This document shows positions 19,652 through 28,742 of a stretch of 53,108 bases of DNA, in pieces. The notes beneath the pieces were generated by a model, which saw only the letters and a program-made list of their open reading frames with translations, was not told where the DNA came from and did not search any database. The DNA lies in NCBI GenBank assembly GCA_947442825.1, contig CANEWU010000002.1:1-53108 (forward strand), in the 5' to 3' direction. Both the position numbers and the translations under genes were made by a program. The DNA is from Synechococcaceae cyanobacterium. GTDB taxonomy: Bacteria > Cyanobacteriota > Cyanobacteriia > PCC-6307 > Cyanobiaceae. How positions within the stretch are numbered: position 1 is the stretch's first letter; the number at the start of each line of letters is the position of its first letter.

Positions 19652-20842
19652 ATGGGCGTGAGGGAAGCCCAGCCCGTGCCGGCCAACTGGAGGCGGCCGC
19701 TGCTGCCCGTGCTGGCGTCGCTGTCCCTGGCGCTGGGGCTGGAGCTGGGGCTGGTCCTACCCGCCCGAACCGCTCCCACCGTGCTGGCGAGGGTCACCGT
19801 GGCCGCCGAACCCGGCCGCTTCCTCGCCTGGCCCGCCAACAACGGGATCTGGAGCTGGGATGGCGGCCGCGAACTCCTGGTGGGCTTCCACGATGGCCCC
19901 TGGCAGGAGAAGGAGGGCCACAAGGTGGGCCATCCCCAGGTGCAGCGCCTGGCCCGCTCCCTCGACGGCGGCCGCAGCTGGCAACAGGAAACCCCCTCTC
20001 CCTACGTGGGCCGGGAGGGTGCGCCGATGCCTCTCCTGAAGCCGATCCGCTTCGACGATCCCGATCTGGCGATCCGCGTGGTGGCCGACGGCAAGGGCAC
20101 GGCGCAGGACCGTCTTGGCCGCTTTTTTGTTTCCCGCAACCGGGGCCGGAGCTGGCAGGGGCCGTTCCGCTTCGAGGGCCTCGAGGGCACTCCGGAGCTG
20201 CGCGACCTGATCCTCACCTCCCGCACCGCCGTGCGGCCCACTGGGGCGAACGGCGCCCAGTTCCTGCTCTCCGCCCGTGATCCCCGGCTGCGGCGCCACA
20301 GCAACCGCCTCGACAAGACCTTCGTGGCCGAAACCCGCGATGGCGGGCGCCGCTTCCGCTTCGTCAGCTGGGTGGTGCCCTGGAGCGACCCATACCGGGC
20401 GGTCATGCCCTCGCTGGTGGATCTGGGCGACGGGCGGTTGGTGGTGGCGCTGCGGCGCCGGGATCCCCGCGCCCCGGAAGACACCCCCAGCTGGATCGAC
20501 GCCTACGCCTCTGGCGACGGTGGCCGCAGCTGGCGCTTCCTCAGCCGGGTGGGCCAGACCGGCGCCCATAACGGCAACCCCGCGGCCCTGGCACGGCTTC
20601 ACGATGGACGCCTGGCGGCCACCTACGCCAACCGCAGCCAGCGGGCGATGGTGCTGCGCCTCAGCGACGACGAGGGCCGCAGCTGGGGTCCGCCCCTGCT
20701 CCTGCGCGCCAACCCCTCCAACCTCGACATGGGCTACCCGCAGATGGCCGTGAACGACCGGGGCGAGCTGGTGGTGATTTACTACCTCGCCACCGCCGAG
20801 CGGCCCCACAGCTTCCTCGAGGCGACCGTGGTGAAGCCTTGA
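19652..20842 (+). CDS. Exo-alpha-sialidase-like / BNR (Asp-box) beta-propeller, secreted or anchored
   Basis: Hydrophobic N-terminus; Asp-box-like motifs SLDGGRSWQQ, SRNRGRSWQG, SGDGGRSWRF, SDDEGRSWGP; ORF track start 19457, internal ATG 19652 proposed. Confidence 0.75.
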   Translation: MGVREAQPVPANWRRPLLPVLASLSLALGLELGLVLPARTAPTVLARVTVAAEPGRFLAWPANNGIWSWDGGRELLVGFHDGPWQEKEGHKVGHPQVQRLARSLDGGRSWQQETPSPYVGREGAPMPLLKPIRFDDPDLAIRVVADGKGTAQDRLGRFFVSRNRGRSWQGPFRFEGLEGTPELRDLILTSRTAVRPTGANGAQFLLSARDPRLRRHSNRLDKTFVAETRDGGRRFRFVSWVVPWSDPYRAVMPSLVDLGDGRLVVALRRRDPRAPEDTPSWIDAYASGDGGRSWRFLSRVGQTGAHNGNPAALARLHDGRLAATYANRSQRAMVLRLSDDEGRSWGPPLLLRANPSNLDMGYPQMAVNDRGELVVIYYLATAERPHSFLEATVVKP

Positions 20843-20922
20843 GGGGCACCAGCGAGTTGGCCCTGGTCCTGACCATGGTCATCATCCAGCTAGGATTGGG
20901 GCCGCACCCTGTGGGGACAACC

Positions 20923-21153
20923 ATGGCGGCCACGATCAGCGCCTCCCAGTTCAAGGCCCGCTGCCTGGGGTTGATGGACCAGGTGGCCGCCACGGGTGAG
21001 GTGTTGGTGATCACCAAGAACGGCCAGCCTGTGGCGGAGCTGCACCCCTGTGCCTCCGTCCGTCGTCCCAGTCCCTTCGGACTCCATCCGGCCGTGGAAA
21101 TCCACGGGGATGTGCTCGCCCCGATCGATGTTCCCTGGGCGGCTCTGGAGTGA
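20923..21153 (+). CDS. Type II antitoxin, Phd/YefM family
   Basis: MAATISASQFKARCLGLMDQVAATGEVLVITKNGQPVAELHP; GTGA overlap with downstream PIN gene. Confidence 0.85.
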   Translation: MAATISASQFKARCLGLMDQVAATGEVLVITKNGQPVAELHPCASVRRPSPFGLHPAVEIHGDVLAPIDVPWAALE

Positions 21154-21551
21154 TCCTGCTCGACACCCATGCACTGCTCTGGCTTGATCGCGACGATCCG
21201 GCCCTTGGGCCCGCCAGCCGTGAGTGCATCCGCACGGCCTGGGCTGGCGGGGGGCTGGCGGTGAGCTCCATCTCCTTCTGGGAGGTGGCCATGCTGGCAA
21301 CCCGTGGCCGGATCACCCTGCACCAGGCTCCCGGCAGCTGGCACCTCGAGTGGCTGCAGGCCGGGCTGGTGGAGATCGCCCTGGATGGGGCCCTGGCCCT
21401 GGCGGCGGTGGAGCTGGAGGCCTTTCACGCCGATCCGGCCGATCGCTTCATCGTGGCCACCGCCCTGGCGCGGGGCGCCACCCTGCTGACAGCAGATCGG
21501 GCGATCCTCGAGTGGCCGGGGCCGCTGCTGCGCCAAGCCGCCGGAGCGTGA
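21150..21551 (+). CDS. PIN-domain toxin (VapC-like)
   Basis: ILLDTHALLWLDRDDPALGPAS, SFWEVAMLATRGRI, FHADPADRFIVATALARGATLLTADRAIL. Confidence 0.9.
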   Translation: MILLDTHALLWLDRDDPALGPASRECIRTAWAGGGLAVSSISFWEVAMLATRGRITLHQAPGSWHLEWLQAGLVEIALDGALALAAVELEAFHADPADRFIVATALARGATLLTADRAILEWPGPLLRQAAGA

Positions 21552-21616
21552 ACGCCAGGGCGGAGCCGGGGCCCAGGCTCGCTGGCGCCAGGGCGTGCCG
21601 GAATGAGGGGATGGCC

Positions 21617-22246
21617 TTACCCCTGGGAGAAGCGGCGACGCAACCGGCGGCTCCAGACCAGCGCAGAAGCCGCGCCGAACAGGGGCAGAGGGGCGGGAGC
21701 CTCCGTGGTGAAGACGATGCTGCTAGCCGTATCCCCGCTCCCCCAGCTGTAGACAGATGTGCCGAGCTTGATGCCCATACCAGCCAAAGTACGATTCAGG
21801 TACGTACTGCTACCGGCTAACTCAGTTCCAGAAACGTAGTCGAAAGGCACAGCGATTCCCTTGTATCCGTCAAAGTCCCAGTACCCGAAAGCGTCACCGG
21901 AGCCAAGGTCGGGGAAGTTGTAACGCTCCGAGATAGTGCCAAAACTCTCAGGCCCCACGATGCAAGCCCCAAACGCACAGGAATAAAGATCAACCGTGCT
22001 GCCAGGAACCGGGCCCACCTGGAACTCGGCGTCGCTTGGCCTGGTGCTGAAATAGTTATACCAAAGGGGGACTGTCTGCAGGTAGTTCAACTCTGTGAGG
22101 TTCAGGCTGCCCGAACCGCTGAACACGACATTGGCTCCATCCTGCTTCGCAAAGATGGTTGCCATCGCCTGCGCGTCACCACCTGGCAAGACGAGCAGTG
22201 AAGCGAAGCAACTTGCAAGAATAGTGCGAAAAACTGGCAGCTGCAT
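21617..22246 (-). CDS. Secreted protein with PEP-CTERM-like C-terminal sorting signal
   Basis: N-terminal signal peptide MQLPVFRTILASCFASLLVLPGGDAQA; C-terminus APAPLPLFGAASALVWSRRLRRRFSQG. Confidence 0.75.
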   Translation of the reverse strand: MQLPVFRTILASCFASLLVLPGGDAQAMATIFAKQDGANVVFSGSGSLNLTELNYLQTVPLWYNYFSTRPSDAEFQVGPVPGSTVDLYSCAFGACIVGPESFGTISERYNFPDLGSGDAFGYWDFDGYKGIAVPFDYVSGTELAGSSTYLNRTLAGMGIKLGTSVYSWGSGDTASSIVFTTEAPAPLPLFGAASALVWSRRLRRRFSQG

Positions 22247-22357
22247 GTCACAAAGAGAGCTGCTTCAACTTAAACCCACACAGCGACATCCAACCGAAGG
22301 ATGCACGATGCTTCTCGGCTTGCCCCTGCGCAGCTGTCCCCGAACCCCTAACCCGAC

Positions 22358-22384
22358 AAAAAAGCCCCCGCCGCAGCGGAGGCC
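22358..22384 (-). terminator. Rho-independent terminator downstream of rpsD
   Basis: Minus strand GCCTCCGC-TGCG-GCGGGGGC-TTTTTT; 8-bp stem (one G-T pair), 4-nt loop, T6. Confidence 0.85.
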
Positions 22385-22430
22385 ATGGGTCGATGACAAG
22401 AGGCGGCCAGAGAACTGCCGCCCCATGGGC

Positions 22431-23039
22431 TCACACCTTGCGGCTGTAGAACTCCACCACCAGCAGTTCGTTGATTTCAAGCGCCACCCATTCGCGCTCG
22501 ATCCGGCCGGTGACCTTGGCGGTCATCTTGGCCTTGTCGAACTCAAGGTGGGGCGGGATGTTCGACAGACCCGGGAATTCCATGTTGGTTTCGGCCAGCT
22601 TCTTCGAAGCCTTGCGCTCGCGGATCGCCACCACATCGCCCGCTTTGCACTGGTAGCTGGGGATGTCCACCACCCGTCCGTTGACGGTGACGTGGCCATG
22701 GTTCACCAGCTGGCGGGAGCCTGGGACGGTGGGGCCGAAGCCGAGGCGGAAACAAACGTTGTCGAGACGGCTCTCGAGCAGCTTGAGCAGGTTGGTTCCG
22801 GTGGAACCCTCCTGGGCACGGGCTTTCTTGACGTAGCGAACAAGCTGACGTTCAGAAATGCCGTAGTTGAAGCGCAGTTTCTGCTTTTCTTCAAGACGGA
22901 TCGCGTATTCGGAGCGCTTGCGACGGGCTTGGCCGTGCTGACCGGGGGGATAAGCCCGCTTGGCGGACTTACGGGTGAGACCGGGAAGGTCTCCCAAGCG
23001 CCGCGTAATCCTCAGGCGAGGGCCGCGGTAGCGAGACAT
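22431..23039 (-). CDS. rpsD: 30S ribosomal protein S4
   Basis: [60 protein letters not shown]. Confidence 0.97.
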   Translation of the reverse strand: MSRYRGPRLRITRRLGDLPGLTRKSAKRAYPPGQHGQARRKRSEYAIRLEEKQKLRFNYGISERQLVRYVKKARAQEGSTGTNLLKLLESRLDNVCFRLGFGPTVPGSRQLVNHGHVTVNGRVVDIPSYQCKAGDVVAIRERKASKKLAETNMEFPGLSNIPPHLEFDKAKMTAKVTGRIEREWVALEINELLVVEFYSRKV

Positions 23040-23145
23040 GAAAACGATGCGGGGAACAACGGACCCGCGGCGCGCCATGCTGGGGAAACCCCCTTGCACG
23101 GCTACCGTGCCGGACCGATCCACGATCTTAGAGGGCGGCCGATCC

Positions 23146-23418
23146 GTGCCCCCGTCCGGCGCCCCGCCAGCCCCCGCCACGCTGGGGGATCGCCTGAATG
23201 CGGCGTTGGCCGCCCTGCTGCTGGCCCTGATCGGCGCCTACCGCCGCTGGATCTCCCCCCTGCTCGGGCCCCGCTGCCGCTTCATCCCCAGCTGCAGCGC
23301 CTACGGGCAGGAGGCGATCCGCAGGCATGGCCCCTGGCGTGGCGGCTGGCTCACCCTGCGCCGCCTCGGCCGCTGCCACCCCTTCACCCCCTGCGGCTGC
23401 GATCCGGTACCCGATTGA
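23146..23418 (+). CDS. yidD: Membrane protein insertion efficiency factor YidD
   Basis: [61 protein letters not shown]; start uncertain (track start 23038). Confidence 0.92.
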   Translation: MPPSGAPPAPATLGDRLNAALAALLLALIGAYRRWISPLLGPRCRFIPSCSAYGQEAIRRHGPWRGGWLTLRRLGRCHPFTPCGCDPVPD

Positions 23419-23705
23419 TGCCCCCCCTTCTCCTGTTCACCCGCGCCGGCTGCTGCCTGTGCGAGGGCCTGGCGGAGCGGTTGCGGGCCCTGGAGCCCGC
23501 CCTCTCCTTCACCGCCGTAGACGTCGACCACAACCCGGCCCTGCAGGCCCGCTGGGGACTGGAGGTGCCGGTACTGGCCATTATCGAAGAGAGCGAAGGA
23601 AGCGAAGGGACGGACCCCCAAGCCGCACGCCCCCTGCCGCGGGTGCCCCCCCGCCTGGAGGGGGAGCGGCTGCGGCAGTGGCTGGAGCGCTACGGCGCCT
23701 TGTAA
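23418..23705 (+). CDS. Glutaredoxin-like (DUF836-type) thioredoxin-fold protein
   Basis: [54 protein letters not shown]; CxxC; overlaps yidD stop. Confidence 0.82.
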   Translation: MPPLLLFTRAGCCLCEGLAERLRALEPALSFTAVDVDHNPALQARWGLEVPVLAIIEESEGSEGTDPQAARPLPRVPPRLEGERLRQWLERYGAL

Positions 23706-23777
23706 GGGCAAACCGGGCGCCCTTTGGCCTTAGAAAGGGCGGCGTCCGCACCCCGGGCCCCGCCTCCCGGTTCCCCC

Positions 23778-25277
23778 ATGTCGCCGCTGCTGCATCCCCT
23801 GCTCCGCCAGGTGGGGCTTCCCGTGCCCCCCGCGTTGGCCAACCCGGAGGTGCGCAGCATCAGCTGCGATTCGCGGCGGGTGGGGCCAGGCACCCTGTTC
23901 GTCGGCCTGCCCGGCACCCGGGTGGACGGAGGACGGTTCTGGCCGGAGGTGCTCGCGGCCGGAGCCTGTGTGGCCGTGATCGGCCGGGAGGCCGCCGCCG
24001 CCATGCCCCCGGGGCCGGACGACGCCGTGATCGTGGCCGAAGAGCCCCTGGCGCTCTGGGCGGGACGGCTGGCGGCGCAGTTCTGGCAGCAGCCGAGCCA
24101 ACGCCTGGCGCTGCTGGGGGTGACGGGCACCAACGGCAAGACCACCACCACCCATCTGATCGAACACCTGGCGGCGGCGGCCGGCCATTCGGCAGCCCTG
24201 TTCGGCACCCTGCAGAACCGCTGGCCCGGCCACAGCGTCACCGCGTCCCACACCACGGCCTTCGCCGACCAGCTGCAGGCCGAGCTGGCCCAGGCCGTGG
24301 AGGCCGGCGCCGGGCTGGCGGCGATGGAGGTGAGCTCCCATGCCCTCGACCAGGGCCGGGTGGCGGGCTGCCGCTTCGCCGGGACGGTGTTCACCAACCT
24401 CACCCAGGACCACCTCGACTACCACCCGTCGATGGAGGCCTACTTCGAGGCCAAGGCGAAGCTCTTCGCCGAACCGCTGCTGGCGGGCGGCGCGGTGGTG
24501 AACGGGGACGACCCCTGGGGCCGCGTTCTGGCGGAGCGCCTGTCGGAGGCCGGTCGCCCCTGCTGGCGCAGTTCCCTGGAAGATCCCGAGGCGGAGCTGC
24601 ACATCACCGATCTGGCCATGGCCGCCGGCGGGGTGAGCGGCACCCTGATCACACCGCGGGGCAGCGGGCGGTTCCGCTCGCCGCTGGTGGGCCGCTTCAA
24701 CCTGATGAATCTGCTGCAGGCGGTGGGGGCCCTGGTGCAGCAGGAGCTTCCCCTGGCCCAGGTACTGGCGGGTCTGGAGAGCTTCCGCGGCGTGCCCGGG
24801 CGGATGGAGCGGGTGCCGGCCCCCGAAGGCCTCGGGGCACCGGCCGTGCTGGTGGACTACGCCCACACCCCCGATGGCCTGGAGAACGCCCTGGCGGCCT
24901 GCCGACCCTTCACCGAGGGGCGTCTGATCTGCGTGTTCGGCTGCGGCGGCGACCGCGACCGCACCAAACGGCCCCAGATGGGGGCGATCGCCGCCCGCCT
25001 CGCCGATGGGGTGGTGGTCACCTCCGACAACCCCCGTACGGAGGATCCCGAGCGGATCCTCGAGGATGTGGTGGCCGGCATTCCGGCGGGCACGGACCTG
25101 CGGGTGGAAAGCGACCGGGCACGGGCGATCGCCGAGGCCATCGCCGCGGCGGGACCCTCCGATCTGGTGCTGATTGCGGGCAAGGGCCATGAGGACTACC
25201 AGATCCTCGGCACCACCCGCATCCACTTCGACGACCGCGAGGAGGCCGAAAAGGCCCTGCGGGCCCGCCCCCGCTGA
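23778..25277 (+). CDS. murE: UDP-N-acetylmuramoyl-L-alanyl-D-glutamate--2,6-diaminopimelate ligase
   Basis: [76 protein letters not shown]. Confidence 0.95.
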   Translation: MSPLLHPLLRQVGLPVPPALANPEVRSISCDSRRVGPGTLFVGLPGTRVDGGRFWPEVLAAGACVAVIGREAAAAMPPGPDDAVIVAEEPLALWAGRLAAQFWQQPSQRLALLGVTGTNGKTTTTHLIEHLAAAAGHSAALFGTLQNRWPGHSVTASHTTAFADQLQAELAQAVEAGAGLAAMEVSSHALDQGRVAGCRFAGTVFTNLTQDHLDYHPSMEAYFEAKAKLFAEPLLAGGAVVNGDDPWGRVLAERLSEAGRPCWRSSLEDPEAELHITDLAMAAGGVSGTLITPRGSGRFRSPLVGRFNLMNLLQAVGALVQQELPLAQVLAGLESFRGVPGRMERVPAPEGLGAPAVLVDYAHTPDGLENALAACRPFTEGRLICVFGCGGDRDRTKRPQMGAIAARLADGVVVTSDNPRTEDPERILEDVVAGIPAGTDLRVESDRARAIAEAIAAAGPSDLVLIAGKGHEDYQILGTTRIHFDDREEAEKALRARPR

Positions 25278-25305
25278 GGGGAACGGCCCGCAGGGCAGAT
25301 CGGCC

Positions 25306-26118
25306 TCAGACCGAGCGCCGCCCGGCCGCAATCCCAGCGCGATCCCAATGCACATCGGCCTCGCGCACCCAGCCGCCGCCATCCACCTCCAGCCACTCCT
25401 CGGCGCGGCGGCCGGTGAGGGAAATGGTGTCGCCGTTGCGGAAGCGACGGCGCACCTGGGAGCTGTCATTGGCCAGCTCGTGCACGTTCACCGGGCTGTC
25501 GACCTGACCATGGCGGCTGCGGGCCTGGGCCAGGAAGGCGTCGGCGGTGGGGCGGCCGGCGGTCGCGCCGTAATCGGGCCCGCCGACCCTGCCATGGCCC
25601 TGCTGGGGGAGGGCGTTGTAGGCCTGTTGGTCACGGCCCCGCAGGGCGGCCCAGCAGAGGGCGGCCAGGCCCACCGGCAGCAGCAGCCACCAGGCCCGGG
25701 AGCGATCCACCGGCCCACCGGCGTTGCCGGCGGTGCTCATCGACTTGGTGAAATCCTTGCCGAAGTCATTCTGGTCAGCGTTAGCCCCGAGCTTGGAGCC
25801 CACGGCGCCGATCTGCCCCATCACCCCCTGTCGGGCGCTGTAGGGGCAGGTGAGGCGGGCGGTGTTGGTGCCGTCGCGGCTGACATCGAAGATCACCTCG
25901 ACGCGATCGGCATCAAGGCTGCGGCTGGAGACCACCTTGGCCAGATCGCGGCGCCAGCCCTGCTGGACGGCGGCATCCAGGCAGGCGCTCTCGGCGGTGC
26001 GCAGCATCTGGTCGGAGCTGGCGGCGAGGGTGGCATTGCCGGCGACGGCGAAGCTGAGGCCGGCGGCCGAGGCCAGCAACAGGGCGCGGCAACCGGCGGG
26101 TCGGGAGAAGTGGGTCAT
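25306..26118 (-). CDS. SH3-domain-like exported protein with one internal TM segment
   Basis: Signal-like N-terminus; [19 protein letters not shown]-terminal [45 protein letters not shown] resembles SH3_3. Confidence 0.65.
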   Translation of the reverse strand: MTHFSRPAGCRALLLASAAGLSFAVAGNATLAASSDQMLRTAESACLDAAVQQGWRRDLAKVVSSRSLDADRVEVIFDVSRDGTNTARLTCPYSARQGVMGQIGAVGSKLGANADQNDFGKDFTKSMSTAGNAGGPVDRSRAWWLLLPVGLAALCWAALRGRDQQAYNALPQQGHGRVGGPDYGATAGRPTADAFLAQARSRHGQVDSPVNVHELANDSSQVRRRFRNGDTISLTGRRAEEWLEVDGGGWVREADVHWDRAGIAAGRRSV

Positions 26119-26476
26119 GAATCCCAGCACAGGGGTTGAAGGGGGCGCTGAGGGGCCCTGGAACAGCCAGATCCCCTCGGCACACGACCTATGGGTACAA
26201 GCTATGCAGAGGCGAGGAATTGACAACACGTCTGCACCTCAAATCAGCGATTCTTTTGCTTTGCCTCCGTTTCCCTGCCCTACCAATGGCGGCGGCGCCA
26301 GCATCGGACCGAGACCCAGACAGGACAGCAAACGCGGCAACGACCGCAGGCCAATCGCCGGCATTAGCAGATCTTGCCGCTCTTGGCAAATGGGCCTAAA
26401 GTGTGGGTTGTGCAACAAAAAAGAAGATCCCTCCCCGGGTCTTTGGCACAATCAACTCGTCCTCTTGCGTCCTGAG

Positions 26477-27244
26477 ATGGCAACAAGCATTCCCCTCTCC
26501 AATAAGTTTCTCGCGGAACTTTTTGGCACTTTTTGGCTCGTGTTCGGAGGCTGCGGCAGTGCCGTGCTCGCCGCGGCCTTCCCCTATAACGACGCCGGCA
26601 ATCCCTTCGGCCTTGGCTTCCTCGGTGTCGCCCTCGCCTTCGGCCTGACGGTGCTGACCATGGCCTATGCGATCGGCCACATCTCCGGCTGCCATCTCAA
26701 TCCAGCGGTGAGCTTCGGTCTCTGGGCCAGCGGCCGCTTCCCCGGATCCCAGCTGCTCCCCTACATCACGGCCCAGGTGCTGGGCGCGATCATCGGCGGT
26801 GGCGTGCTCTTCTTGATCGCCAGCGGCCGCAACGGCTTCTCCCTCGCCGGCAGCAATCCGCTCGCCACCAATGGGTTCGCCAACCATTCCCCCGGCGATT
26901 ACGGACTCTGGGCTGCGCTGGTCACCGAGCTGCTGCTCACCTTCTTCTTCCTGATCGTGATTCTGGGCGCGACCGATAAGCTGGCCCCCCGCGGCTTCGC
27001 CGGCGTGCCGATCGGCCTGGCCCTCACCCTGATCCACCTGATCAGCATCCCGGTCACGAACACCTCGGTGAACCCCGCCCGTAGCACCGGCGTGGCCGTC
27101 TGGGCCGGACCGGAGCTGGTGGGCCAGCTGTGGCTGTTCTGGTTGGCGCCGATCGCCGGCGCCTTGCTGGCCGGCATGGTGTACAAAAACCTCCTCTCCC
27201 CTGAGCCCCCGATCGACGAGGCCATCTCCTCCGAGCCGATCTGA
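26477..27244 (+). CDS. aqpZ: Aquaporin Z
   Basis: [52 protein letters not shown]. Confidence 0.95.
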   Translation: MATSIPLSNKFLAELFGTFWLVFGGCGSAVLAAAFPYNDAGNPFGLGFLGVALAFGLTVLTMAYAIGHISGCHLNPAVSFGLWASGRFPGSQLLPYITAQVLGAIIGGGVLFLIASGRNGFSLAGSNPLATNGFANHSPGDYGLWAALVTELLLTFFFLIVILGATDKLAPRGFAGVPIGLALTLIHLISIPVTNTSVNPARSTGVAVWAGPELVGQLWLFWLAPIAGALLAGMVYKNLLSPEPPIDEAISSEPI

Positions 27245-27290
27245 CGATCGCCGGGCCCCGGCGGCCATCAGCCGGCCGGGGGCCTCCCGC

Positions 27291-28472
27291 TCAGACCTCG
27301 ATCGCGGCCAGGGCGGCGAGGAGGCGATCCACCTCCTCCTCCTCGGTGGTCAGATGGGTGCAGGCCCGCAGGCAGAACGGGTCGGGCAACGAACGCAGCC
27401 AGATCCCCTGCTGCCCAAGAGCTCCCACCACCGACCCGGGGTCCACTGCGCTGCCATCGCGGCGATGCAAGGTGAAGCTCACCAGGCCGGCCGGGGGCGG
27501 AACCGGCAGGAGGCAGCGGGCGGAGGGCAAGGCCTGCAGACCCTCCCAAAGCCGCTGGCTGCGCCCGCGGATCGCCGCCAGCCTGGCGGGGGCGTCGCCC
27601 TCAGCCTCCAGCAGCTGCAACGACGTGTCCAGGCCCGCCAGCAGGGGTGTACACGAAGTAGCCACTTCAAAGCGGCGGCCGTCGCGGTGATAGGCGCCGC
27701 CGCCGCTGTTTTCATCGCGCAACGTGCGCCAACCGATCAGCGTGGGCCGGGCCTCCTCCAGCAGCCGCTCGGAAAGCGCCACGGCCCCCAGGCCTTCGGG
27801 CCCGCAGCACCACTTATGGCCGGTGACGGCATAGATGTCGGCCGCGCGGGCGGCATCCGCCACCGGCAGGCTCCCGAAGGACTGGGCCGCATCCACCAGC
27901 AGCCAGGGATGGCGCGGATGGTCCGCGAGGCGTTGGGACACCGCCTCGATCGGCAGCACGCGGCCGGTGTTCCACAGGAGATGGGAGAGCACCACCAAAC
28001 GGGTGCGGGGGCTCAGCACCCGCTCCAGGGCCTCCAGGGTGCCCGCCTCGGCCTGGGTGGCATCGCCCGGCAGATCGCGCACGGGCAGGGGGGTGATCGT
28101 CAGCCCCTCGCGGCGGGCCAGCTCCTGGCAGGCCGCCACCACCCCCGGATGCTCCGCATCTCCCAGCAGGATCTCCTCGCCCTCGCTCCAGGGCAGCCCC
28201 CAGAGCGGCAACACACAGCCGCTGGTGACGTTCTCGGTGAAGGCCACCCGCGCTGGGGACACCCCGAACCACTGGGCCAGCCGGGAGCGCAGGGCACCAC
28301 TGAGGCCGCCCAGTAGGGGCCAGACATCCTCGGTGAAGGGGCCGAGTTCCTGGATGCGCCGCCAGGTGTCGACAATCGCCTCCAGGGACGGGGTGGGCAG
28401 GGGGCCCTGGCCGCCGTAGTTGAAGTAGGTCTTGTTGGCCAGGGCGGGCAGCTGGGCCCGCAGAGCGCTCAC
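27291..28472 (-). CDS. Class V aminotransferase, cystine/cysteine lyase-like (C-DES type)
   Basis: TYFNYGGQGPLPTPSLEAI, LLVDAAQSFGSLPV, AVTGHKWCCGPEGLGAV; GTG start overlapping upstream stop. Confidence 0.8.
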   Translation of the reverse strand: MSALRAQLPALANKTYFNYGGQGPLPTPSLEAIVDTWRRIQELGPFTEDVWPLLGGLSGALRSRLAQWFGVSPARVAFTENVTSGCVLPLWGLPWSEGEEILLGDAEHPGVVAACQELARREGLTITPLPVRDLPGDATQAEAGTLEALERVLSPRTRLVVLSHLLWNTGRVLPIEAVSQRLADHPRHPWLLVDAAQSFGSLPVADAARAADIYAVTGHKWCCGPEGLGAVALSERLLEEARPTLIGWRTLRDENSGGGAYHRDGRRFEVATSCTPLLAGLDTSLQLLEAEGDAPARLAAIRGRSQRLWEGLQALPSARCLLPVPPPAGLVSFTLHRRDGSAVDPGSVVGALGQQGIWLRSLPDPFCLRACTHLTTEEEEVDRLLAALAAIEV

Positions 28473-28657
28473 AGCACCTGGCCGACGGCCACGGCCGCCA
28501 CGGCGGAGAACAGGGTGATGCCGAGGGCGGTGAGGGGATTCTGGCCCTGGGCCACCGCCAGGGTGGTGATCACGCCGGCACCGAGGCAGGCCACCGCCAG
28601 CTGGGTGGGGAGTTCGCCGCGGGAATGGGGACTGGGAAGCACGGACCAGGAAGGCAT
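28469..28657 (-). CDS. Small hydrophobic membrane protein
   Basis: 62-aa ORF LPTQLAVACLGAGVITTLAVAQGQNPLTALGITLFSAVAAVAVGQVL; GTGA overlap with downstream gene. Confidence 0.65.
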   Translation of the reverse strand: MPSWSVLPSPHSRGELPTQLAVACLGAGVITTLAVAQGQNPLTALGITLFSAVAAVAVGQVL

Positions 28658-28742
28658 CTGGCCGGACGGTAGGGAGGCCTTGGCGCCGCGCCTCCGCGGA
28701 GGCCAACGCTCTTCACGCGTTGTGGCGCTTCGTTAAAGGCCT

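Noticed and set aside
20110-20135. T-rich run CGCTTTTTTGTTTCCC resembling a terminator
   Set aside because: Lies inside the sialidase-like CDS with no convincing upstream stem.
23730-25469. 579-aa minus-strand ORF
   Set aside because: Antisense of murE; shadow ORF.
27245-27290. GC-rich palindrome CGCCGGGCCCCGGCG between aqpZ and the lyase gene
   Set aside because: Most simply a bidirectional transcription terminator between convergent genes; no T-tract to support a stronger call.
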